From: CAIZGX01 sp044371675
GTDB lineage: Bacteria; Bacteroidota; Bacteroidia; Flavobacteriales_D; Sanyastnellaceae
DNA: 21,417 bases
Assembly: GCA_044371675.1 (NCBI GenBank)
Contig: JBILTF010000036.1
Coordinates: 1-21,417, forward strand
Direction of reading: 5' to 3'
Shown here: positions 1 to 6,740 of the stretch, piece by piece
How positions within the stretch are numbered: the stretch's first letter is position 1
How the letters are laid out: every line of letters begins with the position of its first letter
Notes under the pieces: generated by a model
Database searches by the model: none
The model's input: only the letters and a program-made list of their open reading frames with translations
What the model was told of the DNA's origin: nothing
Translations under genes and position numbers: made by a program

Positions 1-1
1 A

Positions 2-334
2 TACCAATCGCCTAAAGGTCCTGTGTTTCAAACCGCCCGCATTGCCGGAATTCAAGGGGTGAAGCAGACGTCGAGTTTAATTCCACTGTGTCATCCGCTT
101 GCCATTACAGGCATTGATGTGCAAATTGAAAAGACCGAAAGAGGTGCACGTGTTCTTTGCACCGTGAAAACCTTCGGGAAAACAGGTGTTGAAATGGAAG
201 CGCTAACCGGAGCGTCTATTGCGGCCCTTACGATATACGACATGTGCAAGGCCATGAGTTTCGAAATGGAAATTTGTGGAGTGAAGTTGTTGGAAAAGTC
301 TGGAGGTAAATCGACATACATCGCAGCGAAATGA
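2..334 (+). CDS. moaC: Cyclic pyranopterin monophosphate synthase MoaC (5' end missing)
   Basis: MoaC catalyses the second half of the first step of molybdenum-cofactor synthesis: it converts 3',8-cyclo-7,8-dihydro-GTP (made by MoaA) to cyclic pyranopterin monophosphate in the cytoplasm. The visible 110 residues carry the family signature blocks TARIAGIQ, SLIPLCHPL (with the active-site His), KTGVEMEALTGAS and ALTIYDMCKA, and end in LLEKSGGKS, as in E. coli MoaC. The frame is open to the left edge, so about the first 45-50 residues lie outside the window. A GTG at 23 is only an internal Val codon, not the start. The stop overlaps the next start by 4 bp (ATGA, 331-334), which implies translational coupling with the mobA-type gene. 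Identification is very secure. Confidence 0.97.
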   Translation, partial: YQSPKGPVFQTARIAGIQGVKQTSSLIPLCHPLAITGIDVQIEKTERGARVLCTVKTFGKTGVEMEALTGASIAALTIYDMCKAMSFEMEICGVKLLEKSGGKSTYIAAK

Positions 335-1386
335 ACCTTCAATCCAAGGCAAATTGGCATGCGCGTGAATTAGCACTTTACGGCACAACCTGCGAAGAGA
401 TTAAAAACTGGGTGAATTTTTTTCATGTTGAAATAAATCAGCGTTTGGCTTATGTAGATGCTTCTCACGCCGAAGGAAATTCTGAAGTTTCGATTGGAAT
501 TACCACTCACGAAAGTCATTTCGTTCTGCAAGAAAACACAGGGCTAGATCAAACCGTTCTTCAAGAGTTCGACGGCGCACTGGTGAATGGCAATCACCAT
601 GCGGCTTCCAGCCAAATCATTTTTGTGAATCTTGAAAAAGAGAAGAGCTTAATCAAGCGAAGCGCCGAATTGACGAATGTGTTGGCCGTTGTCCTTCCGG
701 ATGGAATAACAAAAGTCCCGGCTTACGTTCAACCCTTCCTTCAACCCGAAACAAAAATTTTTATGTTGAAGGAAGAAGTGCTTGAGTTCGTTTCAATCTT
801 CTTTGAAGTTGCGCCTCTGAAAGCCTTGGTTTTGTTGGGTGGGAAGAGTAGTCGTATGGGTGAGGAAAAAGGACTCATTCAATACCATGAAAAAACGCAA
901 GTCGAACATTTGGTTGTGTTGTTGGAAGAATTGGGGATGGAAGTTTTCCTTTCTGTTCGGGAAGAACAAAAAGAAAATTATTTGTTCTTGGATAGGCCAT
1001 TCGTTACCGATCAAATTCAGGGAGCAGGTCCTCTTGGAGGAATCGCTTCAGCCATGCGATCGTTTCCACAAACTGCATTTTTAGTCGTGGCGTGCGATCT
1101 TCCGAATTTGCAAAAAGAACAACTTGAGTTTTTGTTGAAGAATAGAAATACGAAAGCTTTTGCGACGTGCTATGAATCCCCATTAGACGGAGGTCCAGAG
1201 CCGTTGTGTTCCATTTACGAACCGAAATCTTTTTCGGCATTAATGAAAGTTTGGGTAAGCGGAAAGAGTTGTCCGCGAAAAATGCTTTTCAATCGAACGG
1301 TGGAAATTCTAGCTGTTACAGATTCAAATTTTTTAGTCAATGCGAATACGCCAGAAGAGCGCATTCAACTTCAAGAAAAAAAGTAA
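331..1386 (+). CDS. mobA: Molybdenum cofactor guanylyltransferase MobA with N-terminal MobB-like domain
   Basis: The C-terminal half (about residues 163-345) is a MobA-type nucleotidyltransferase, which transfers GMP from GTP to molybdopterin to form the MGD cofactor. Visible motifs are the nucleotide-binding loop GGKSSRMGEEKG (170-181), GPLGGI (233-238), the metal-binding ACDLPNL (254-260), PEPLCSIY (289-296) and NANTPEE (337-343). The first 160 residues are not part of MobA. Segments LALYGTT, LAYVDASH and LVNGNHH suggest a MobB-like P-loop fold, but the expected GxxxxGKS/T lysine loop is absent (GTTCEEIK at 18-25). I recall the same architecture from other Bacteroidota. The gene starts inside the moaC stop (4-bp overlap), so it belongs to a Moco operon. 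Its last codons and stop touch the 3' end of rnpB on the other strand. MobA assignment is secure; the N-terminal domain assignment is inference. Confidence 0.9.
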   Translation: MNLQSKANWHARELALYGTTCEEIKNWVNFFHVEINQRLAYVDASHAEGNSEVSIGITTHESHFVLQENTGLDQTVLQEFDGALVNGNHHAASSQIIFVNLEKEKSLIKRSAELTNVLAVVLPDGITKVPAYVQPFLQPETKIFMLKEEVLEFVSIFFEVAPLKALVLLGGKSSRMGEEKGLIQYHEKTQVEHLVVLLEELGMEVFLSVREEQKENYLFLDRPFVTDQIQGAGPLGGIASAMRSFPQTAFLVVACDLPNLQKEQLEFLLKNRNTKAFATCYESPLDGGPEPLCSIYEPKSFSALMKVWVSGKSCPRKMLFNRTVEILAVTDSNFLVNANTPEERIQLQEKK

Positions 1387-1750
1387 AAGACCGTGAGCGT
1401 AAGCCGGGTTCTGTTCATGTGTTGCCACATGTTTCATCATTTATCTATGCGATCTACCCTCCGAGATTGAGCGAGCAACTCTTCAGTTGGAACGAATCCA
1501 ACAGCCCCGGTTTATTTGATCTTACAGCCCGCAAGGTTTTCCTAGCTCGTCTTGTTACCAAGAACGACGGTGGTCTCTTACACCTCCTTTTCACCCTTAC
1601 CACTATTGCTAGTGGCGGTTTAATTTCTGCAGCACTGTCTGTCCATTAAACTTGCGTTTAACGTCCCCCGCTTTTCACAGGGTGCGGCGCTCTGCGCAGC
1701 CCGGACTTTCCTCTAGTTTTGCAACCAGCGATGAATCCTCTTCGGTCTTT
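1386..1750 (-). ncRNA. rnpB: RNase P RNA, bacterial class A
   Basis: This is the catalytic RNA of ribonuclease P, which trims the 5' leader from pre-tRNAs. On the minus strand the 5' conserved block GAGGAAAGTCCGGGCT lies at 1713-1698, the specificity-domain core AGGGTGAAAAGG followed by GTGTAAGAGACCACC lies in the middle, and the 3' block ACAGAACCCGGCTTA lies at 1414-1400; together these are diagnostic. The ends are set by an 8-bp P1 helix: AAAGACCG (1750-1743) pairs perfectly with CGGTCTTT (1393-1386). The length is about 365 nt, normal for class A. A TACCTTTG promoter box ends 4 nt upstream of base 1750. The 3' end meets the convergent mobA stop codon. Exact mature ends are inferred from P1 pairing. 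Confidence 0.96.
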
Positions 1751-1754
1751 GACG

Positions 1755-1762
1755 CAAAGGTA
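1755..1762 (-). promoter_or_regulatory. -7 promoter box for rnpB
   Basis: On the minus strand this reads TACCTTTG, a perfect match to the Bacteroidota -7 consensus TAnnTTTG. Four bases separate it from base 1750, the first base of the RNase P P1 helix, which is the right distance for a transcription start. I see no clear TTG -33 element at the expected 19-23 nt upstream. Confidence 0.7.
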
Positions 1763-1763
1763 G

Positions 1764-1771
1764 TACATTCG
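1764..1771 (+). promoter_or_regulatory. Candidate -7 promoter box for the methyltransferase gene
   Basis: TACATTCG is a one-base variant of TAnnTTTG, and the same TTCG variant recurs upstream of other genes here. It lies 37 nt before the ATG at 1809 and only one base from the oppositely oriented rnpB box, so the two promoters are back to back. No convincing -33 element is visible. Confidence 0.45.
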
Positions 1772-1808
1772 CTATTGACTTTTTTAGTATGAAGATTGAA
1801 CTGAGATC

Positions 1809-2654
1809 ATGATTAAAAGATTTTTCAAATTAGCACATCCGAAGTTTCAGAAATTAATTCTGGAATACCCTGTTTCGTTTGAACCGCGCTATGGGCATGG
1901 ACAACCGGCGCATCCGCAATTGCTTGCCATTATTGAAAATGGAAAAGACGAATATGAGAAGTGGCTGCATAGCACATTGAAGTACTCCCAACATTTTCAA
2001 GCTATAAAAAACAATACTGAGAAGCCGACGGCTCAAGAGCCGTTTTGGAACAACTTGTTTCTGCCGGGTCTAGACATGGTTATGCTGTACACAGCCATCT
2101 CTGAATTAAAGCCGAAGCGGTATGTTGAAATTGGATCAGGAAATTCAACCAAGGTGGCGCACAAAGCCATTACAGAGCAAGGTTTAAAGACTGAAATTAT
2201 TTCTATTGACCCGATGCCTCGCGCTGAGATAGATGCCTTGGCGAATACTATTATTCGTTCTCCGTTTGAAGATTGCGATTTTGATTTTTTGGAAGAATTG
2301 GAAGAGAACGATATTTTGTTCGTCGACAATTCGCACCGTGTATTCCCGAATTCCGATGCTACGGTGTTTTTCTTGGAAGTGCTTCCAAGATTGAAGAAGG
2401 GAGTGGTTGTTCAAATACACGATGTGTATTTGCCTTTCGACTATCCGCAGTTTATGTGCGATCGTTTTTATTCAGAGCAATACATGTTGGCTGCGTTTCT
2501 TTTGTCGAACAGCGAAAAGTATGCGCCCATGATTCCAAATTATTATCTTTCAGAAAACAAACAATTGAGTCAAATTATAGAGCCGATTTGGAGCGCCATT
2601 CCGCATGTTGTGGAGAAACACGGCGGTTCTTTTTGGTTGAAAATTGAAAAGTAA
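1809..2654 (+). CDS. Class I SAM-dependent methyltransferase, substrate unknown
   Basis: This 281-residue protein has a Rossmann-type methyltransferase core of the Methyltransf_24 kind. Motif I is YVEIGSGNST (105-114), followed by an acidic ribose-binding strand end ISIDP (131-135), FVDNSH (171-176, the motif IV region) and QIHDVYLPFDYP (202-213). The first 90 residues are a family-specific helical extension containing FEPRYGHGQPAHP. There is no signal peptide or membrane segment, so it should be cytosolic. Related proteins often sit in surface-polysaccharide or natural-product loci, but neither is present here. The stop is one base before the start of the transporter gene, so the two are probably co-transcribed. 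The fold is secure; the substrate cannot be read from the sequence. The FVD/HD pattern resembles the cephalosporin-hydroxylase-like branch, which is a less likely alternative. Confidence 0.85.
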   Translation: MIKRFFKLAHPKFQKLILEYPVSFEPRYGHGQPAHPQLLAIIENGKDEYEKWLHSTLKYSQHFQAIKNNTEKPTAQEPFWNNLFLPGLDMVMLYTAISELKPKRYVEIGSGNSTKVAHKAITEQGLKTEIISIDPMPRAEIDALANTIIRSPFEDCDFDFLEELEENDILFVDNSHRVFPNSDATVFFLEVLPRLKKGVVVQIHDVYLPFDYPQFMCDRFYSEQYMLAAFLLSNSEKYAPMIPNYYLSENKQLSQIIEPIWSAIPHVVEKHGGSFWLKIEK

Positions 2655-2655
2655 C

Positions 2656-3969
2656 ATGACAGAAACTGCACTCTCCCGCAAAAAGATTCAGAACGGATGG
2701 GCCATGTACGATTGGGCAAATTCGGTTTACAATTTGGTTATTGGATCTACGATTTTCCCTATTTTCTACGATGTGATGACCTCCGTGAAAAACGAAGCAG
2801 GAGTGGTTACTTCGTCCAAAGTGCAGGTGTTTGGAGCAACCTTGGAGAATACAGAGTTGATTAGTTATGCAACCGCATTCGGCCTTACAATTGTGTGCTT
2901 GATTTTGCCCATTCTTTCAGGTTTTGCAGATTATTATGGAAAGAAGAAATTCTTTTTGAAGTTCTTTTGTTACCTGGGTTCTCTCTCCTGTATGAGCCTT
3001 TATTTTTTCGATCCTTCAAACATGGAATTGAGCATACTAAGTGTAATTCTAGCATGTATAGGTTTCTGGGGAAGCTATGCCTTTAGTAATAGCTTTTTAC
3101 CAATTGTGGCGACAGAGGATGAGCAAGATAAACTTAGCGCAAAAGGATTTTCATTGGGTTACTTGGGAAGTATGATTTTACTTATTTGTGCCTTGGTAGG
3201 TGTGATGGTTATTGCGAAGAGCGGACCAGAGAAAGTGATGATGATGCGTTATTCTTTTATTGCTGTTGGAATTTGGTGGATGGGGTTTGCTCAAATCACC
3301 TTCGCCCGTTTGAAAGAGAGTGAGCGCGCTCATGAAGAGAAGACAAATGTGTTTACCAAAGGGTTTTCGGAGTTAGGAAGTGTTTTAAAGCAATTGAAAA
3401 ATCTACCTCAGTTGAAGGCTTATTTATTGGCCTTCTTCACTTTCAGCATGGGTATTCAAACCATTATGCAAATGGCCACCTATTTCGGCAAGAAGGAGGT
3501 GAAGTTGGAAACACTCAACTTAATTGTAGCGATTATTTTGGTTCAGATAATTGCGATTCCTGGTGCGTATTTATTCTCGAAGTTGTCGAATAAAATCGGG
3601 AATTTTTCAGTGTTGAAAATAGCACTTGCGTTGTGGATGTTCATTTGCTTTTTTGCATTTTTCTTTGTTCAAGAAGGTCAAGTCATGATGTTTTATATTG
3701 TTGCAGGACTTATTGGTTTTATCATGGGAGGCACGCAATCGATAGCGCGTAGCACCTATTCGAAATTAATTCCTGGAACAAAGGACACTGCCTCCTTCTT
3801 TAGTTTTTACGATGTAACTGAAAAAGTAGGATTGATCATTGGATTGATTTCCTTCGGATTTATTGAAGGAAAATTCAGTATGCGTTATAGCATTTTGGCG
3901 TTGATTGTGTTTTTCGTTATAGGTTTTGTCTTGATGTTCTTCATTCCGAAGAATAAGCAGGAGGCCTAA
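2656..3969 (+). CDS. MFS transporter, UMF1/Atg22-like family
   Basis: This inner-membrane protein of 437 residues has about 12 hydrophobic segments in two halves, separated near residues 215-250 by a charged loop (KESERAHEEKTN). The N-terminal block WAMYDWANSVYN followed by STIFPIFY is the hallmark of the UMF1/Atg22-like family. A second family block, GGTQSIARSTYSKLIP, lies late in the protein. Atg22 exports amino acids from yeast vacuoles; bacterial members have no agreed substrate. I chose the ATG at 2656, one base after the previous stop. A TTG at 2644 would add four residues and overlap the methyltransferase gene, and is less likely. The gene ends tail-to-tail with the UbiA gene, with the two stop codons overlapping. 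Confidence 0.9.
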   Translation: MTETALSRKKIQNGWAMYDWANSVYNLVIGSTIFPIFYDVMTSVKNEAGVVTSSKVQVFGATLENTELISYATAFGLTIVCLILPILSGFADYYGKKKFFLKFFCYLGSLSCMSLYFFDPSNMELSILSVILACIGFWGSYAFSNSFLPIVATEDEQDKLSAKGFSLGYLGSMILLICALVGVMVIAKSGPEKVMMMRYSFIAVGIWWMGFAQITFARLKESERAHEEKTNVFTKGFSELGSVLKQLKNLPQLKAYLLAFFTFSMGIQTIMQMATYFGKKEVKLETLNLIVAIILVQIIAIPGAYLFSKLSNKIGNFSVLKIALALWMFICFFAFFFVQEGQVMMFYIVAGLIGFIMGGTQSIARSTYSKLIPGTKDTASFFSFYDVTEKVGLIIGLISFGFIEGKFSMRYSILALIVFFVIGFVLMFFIPKNKQEA

Positions 3970-4853
3970 ACAAACCTCAACACAAATCCGCAAGCAATTC
4001 CTACAGCCATAGTAATCTTCAAGATAAGACTGGCTTTATGAAAACCTTCCTTTGAATTCGCCATGAAAACAGCGAACAGTGAAATTGTTAGTGGAAGGCA
4101 CATACCCATTCCAATGAGATAAAGCGTTCCAATAGAATGATTTTGTGTTGCTGCAATAAAGAGTGTAACGCCTCCAATAATTAATGCTGCAAACAGAAAG
4201 AGTAGAGCGTAAATACGTGCCGTTTGCGTTCCCATAACCACAGGCAAAGTTTTGTAGTTTTCTGCAGCGTCACCGTCCACGTCTTCAATGTCCTTCACTA
4301 TTTCTCTTGAGAAGTTTAATGTAAAAGCGAAGCCTGCAAAAACTGTTGTCCAAAGGGCAATGTGCAAATTAGAAAGCTGGGGCCAAACGCTCCAAATGGG
4401 AATAATACCAATGCACAACGAGACCAATAAATTTCCCCATAAAATCCGTTTCTTGAAAAATGGCGTATAAAGTCCAAGAGCAATAGAAACAACTATTGCC
4501 AGAACAAACGGAAGGTAAGAGTGCATGCTCTTTCCAACAAAAATCGAAATAAGAATACCGAGGGCTGTTGCAACAATGTGGGAAAGAATAACCACTCTTC
4601 GTTTCACCTTAGTTTCTACATAAACCGCATTGGGTTTGTTTATGCGATCCACGCGGACATCGAAATAATCGTTAATAAAATTTCCTCCAGCTGTCAAGAG
4701 CACAACCGTAAATATCATTCCAATGAATTGCATCCATTGCGTGAAGTCGCCCGGTGCAATGGTATGCGCATATCCAAAACGAAACGCAAACATGGCGAAT
4801 ACAATCATGAGTAGATTGTTCGGTCTTGACATTTTAAATAGCGCTTGAGTCAT
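3966..4853 (-). CDS. UbiA-family prenyltransferase (possible geranylgeranylglycerol-phosphate geranylgeranyltransferase)
   Basis: This integral membrane enzyme of 295 residues has about 8-9 transmembrane segments. UbiA-family proteins attach a polyprenyl chain to an aromatic or glycerol acceptor, using Mg2+ held by two Asp-rich motifs. Both motifs are present: NDYFDVRVD (61-69) and KDIEDVDGD (187-195). Sequence style (NFINDYFDVRVDRINKP and REIVKDIEDVDGD) resembles the Bacteroidota branch usually labelled as the archaeal-type DGGGP synthase rather than MenA or UbiA proper. No GGGP synthase or quinone gene is nearby, so the acceptor is uncertain. It lies 9 bp downstream of the MOSC gene, in the same orientation and probably the same transcript. 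Its stop overlaps that of the convergent transporter gene. Confidence 0.88.
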   Translation of the reverse strand: MTQALFKMSRPNNLLMIVFAMFAFRFGYAHTIAPGDFTQWMQFIGMIFTVVLLTAGGNFINDYFDVRVDRINKPNAVYVETKVKRRVVILSHIVATALGILISIFVGKSMHSYLPFVLAIVVSIALGLYTPFFKKRILWGNLLVSLCIGIIPIWSVWPQLSNLHIALWTTVFAGFAFTLNFSREIVKDIEDVDGDAAENYKTLPVVMGTQTARIYALLFLFAALIIGGVTLFIAATQNHSIGTLYLIGMGMCLPLTISLFAVFMANSKEGFHKASLILKITMAVGIACGFVLRFV

Positions 4854-4862
4854 AAAATGATT

Positions 4863-5666
4863 TTATGGGTTGAAGTTAGTGAAAACTTTCACTTCGGAAT
4901 GAAAATCAACGACACCCGTTTGAACGGGATAATACAAATCGCCGAGGATAACTTTGTTTTTCACCGTTCGCAATTTCGTGAGTTCACGCATGACATCTGT
5001 GCGATAAATACCGGTATTTGGATTGACATTAATCATTCGGCATCTGCCGCATGCCTTGGCTTTGCGAAGTCGGACATTCCCAATATAAATTTCCTGCCAG
5101 TCGTCTTCCTCGAATGAACGTTCGGTTTGGAAAAGCAAATTCGGCCGAAAATATCTAGCGTCTATGGGCTCCTCTAATTGCGCATTCAGCGCATCAAGCG
5201 AAGCTGTTCCAATGACTAAAATGGGAAAACTGTCTGCGAAGGAACTCGCCGTTTGCTCACCGGTAAGAGGAGCCGTTTCTATTCGTTCAGGATGAAGTGG
5301 CATGCGAATGAGACGAACTTCTTCCTTCAAAAAATTAGAAAAGAAAGTGTTGAATTTTTCACCTTCTTCAAATCCGAAAACAATCGAATCCCAAACCTTC
5401 GATTCAATTTTTTCTTGTTGGAAATCATTCGTTTCAAATGAAAGACTTTCAGATTGATTGTTGAAGGAAAAGGCAAATCCATTTGCGTAAAGACTTGTTT
5501 CAATGAGCGAAAGCTCGGGTCGTTCTCTTCGTGTGATGAACTGATTGTTGGAGTCTACCAACATCCAATTTCGATCGAATTTCAATCCATGTTGAAAGAC
5601 TTCAACAGAGGAAAGCTCAATGCCGTTCAATGATTTTACGGGGTAAATTGAAATTGACTTCAACAT
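4863..5666 (-). CDS. MOSC-domain protein, YcbX/mARC-like
   Basis: The protein has 267 residues. An N-terminal MOSC beta-barrel (about 1-120; SISIYPVKSLNGIEL, then FDRNWMLVD and TRRERPELS) precedes the MOSC domain (about 140-260) with ARYFRPNLL and the block KACGRCRMINVNPNTG (204-219). In mARC and YcbX proteins the second Cys of the CxRC motif binds the molybdenum of Moco; here that is C209. These enzymes reduce N-hydroxylated compounds, usually with a ferredoxin or flavoprotein partner. E. coli YcbX is longer because it carries a C-terminal 2Fe-2S domain, which is absent here, so a separate electron donor is needed. Two Moco biosynthesis genes lie about 3.5 kb to the left. A TACCTTCG box 5 nt before the ATG suggests a leaderless mRNA. 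Family is secure; reaction is inference. Confidence 0.9.
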   Translation of the reverse strand: MLKSISIYPVKSLNGIELSSVEVFQHGLKFDRNWMLVDSNNQFITRRERPELSLIETSLYANGFAFSFNNQSESLSFETNDFQQEKIESKVWDSIVFGFEEGEKFNTFFSNFLKEEVRLIRMPLHPERIETAPLTGEQTASSFADSFPILVIGTASLDALNAQLEEPIDARYFRPNLLFQTERSFEEDDWQEIYIGNVRLRKAKACGRCRMINVNPNTGIYRTDVMRELTKLRTVKNKVILGDLYYPVQTGVVDFHSEVKVFTNFNP

Positions 5667-5671
5667 AAAAA

Positions 5672-5679
5672 CGAAGGTA
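5672..5679 (-). promoter_or_regulatory. -7 promoter box for the MOSC-ubiA operon
   Basis: The minus strand reads TACCTTCG (TAnnTTTG with one change), and a TTG at 5704-5702 lies 22 nt upstream as a possible -33 element. Only five T residues separate the box from the ATG at 5666, so transcription should start at or next to the start codon. Confidence 0.55.
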
Positions 5680-5693
5680 GCACTAGTCTGATG

Positions 5694-5701
5694 TATTTTT
5701 G
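5694..5701 (+). promoter_or_regulatory. -7 promoter box for hemE
   Basis: TATTTTTG matches TAnnTTTG exactly and lies six bases before the ATG at 5708. The expected start of transcription is therefore the start codon itself. There is no good -33 TTG at normal spacing. The region overlaps the divergent promoter of the MOSC gene. Confidence 0.55.
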
Positions 5702-5707
5702 CAACAC

Positions 5708-6739
5708 ATGAATTTGCAGAACAATTTATTGCTTCGTGCCGCGAAGGGCGAACAAGTGGAACGCACCCCCGTATGGGTCATGCGTCAAGCAGGAAGAGTA
5801 TTACCCGAGTACAGAGCCACACGCGCAAGAGCGGGCTCGTTCATTACGTTGGTTCGTACGCCTGAATTGGCGTGTGAAGTGACACTTCAGCCGGTAGATA
5901 TTTTGGGCGTAGACGCGGCCATTATATTCTCAGACATCTTGGTTATTCCTGAAGCCATGGGGCTGCCTTATGAGATGGATGAAGGGAAAGGACCGCGTTT
6001 TCCCAATACCATAAAGACGAAAGAAGATTTAGCGAAGCTTTCAACTACAGAGATTGAAGGTAAATTGAATTATGTTGCTGAAGCATTGAAGCTAACCAAG
6101 AAAGAATTGAATGGGAGAGTGCCGTTGATCGGATTTGCCGGAGCGCCCTTCACGCTGTTTTGTTATATGATTGAAGGGCAGGGGAGCAAGGAGTTCGCGA
6201 AGGCAAGGAGAATGATGCGTGAAAATCCGGAATTGGCCCATGCGTTGCTTTCAGCCATTTCAGACGCGACTATTTCATATTTGAAAATGCAAATAGCATC
6301 GGGAGCTGATTTGATTCAACTCTTCGATTCTTGGGCAGGTGTTTTGGGACCCGACTCCTATCGCGAGTTTTCACTTCCATATATCAATAGAATTTTAGCG
6401 GCTATACCTGACGTTCCGCGCACGGTTTTCGCAAAGGGAGCTTGGTACGCCATAGAGGATTTCGCTAACTCTCCGTGTGAGACCATAGGACTCGATTGGA
6501 CCGTTCAACCGGAATTGGCACGGAAATGGGCAGGAGCGAAAACAGTGCAAGGAAACTTAGACCCTTCGGTGCTCTATGGAGACTTCGCTAGCATTAAAAA
6601 AGCCACAAGAGAAATGCTTCAAAAGTTTGGAACTCAAAAACATATTGCTAACTTAGGCCACGGAGTTTATCCCGATATTTCTCCAGATAACCTAAAATGC
6701 TTTATTGATACCATAAAAGAATACCCTAACGAAAAGTAA
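5708..6739 (+). CDS. hemE: Uroporphyrinogen decarboxylase HemE
   Basis: HemE removes four carboxyl groups from uroporphyrinogen III to give coproporphyrinogen III, in the cytosolic part of heme synthesis; no cofactor is needed. The substrate-binding block RTPVWVMRQAGRVLPEYR (19-36) and the catalytic Asp in IIFSDILVIPEAMG (D76) are both present, as are GFAGAPFTLFCYMIEG, QLFDSWAGVL and the C-terminal NLGHGVYPDI. At 343 residues it has normal length. I start at the ATG at 5708; a TTG three codons upstream (5699) lies inside the promoter box TATTTTTG and would not be transcribed. No other heme gene is in the window. Its stop is one base before the next ATG, so an OmpA-family gene appears to be carried on the same transcript, ended by the hairpin at 7938-7977. 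Confidence 0.97.
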   Translation: MNLQNNLLLRAAKGEQVERTPVWVMRQAGRVLPEYRATRARAGSFITLVRTPELACEVTLQPVDILGVDAAIIFSDILVIPEAMGLPYEMDEGKGPRFPNTIKTKEDLAKLSTTEIEGKLNYVAEALKLTKKELNGRVPLIGFAGAPFTLFCYMIEGQGSKEFAKARRMMRENPELAHALLSAISDATISYLKMQIASGADLIQLFDSWAGVLGPDSYREFSLPYINRILAAIPDVPRTVFAKGAWYAIEDFANSPCETIGLDWTVQPELARKWAGAKTVQGNLDPSVLYGDFASIKKATREMLQKFGTQKHIANLGHGVYPDISPDNLKCFIDTIKEYPNEK

Positions 6740-6740
6740 A

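Noticed and set aside
1206..1649. 147-codon plus-strand open frame
   Set aside because: It runs out of frame through the end of mobA and then antisense across rnpB; the translation has no recognisable domain. It is a shadow.
2644..2655. TTG start overlapping the methyltransferase gene for the transporter
   Set aside because: ATG 2656 is just after the stop and gives the usual N-terminus; TTG adds only four residues.
5699..5707. TTG start three codons upstream for hemE
   Set aside because: It lies in the promoter box; the ATG at 5708 matches the usual HemE start.
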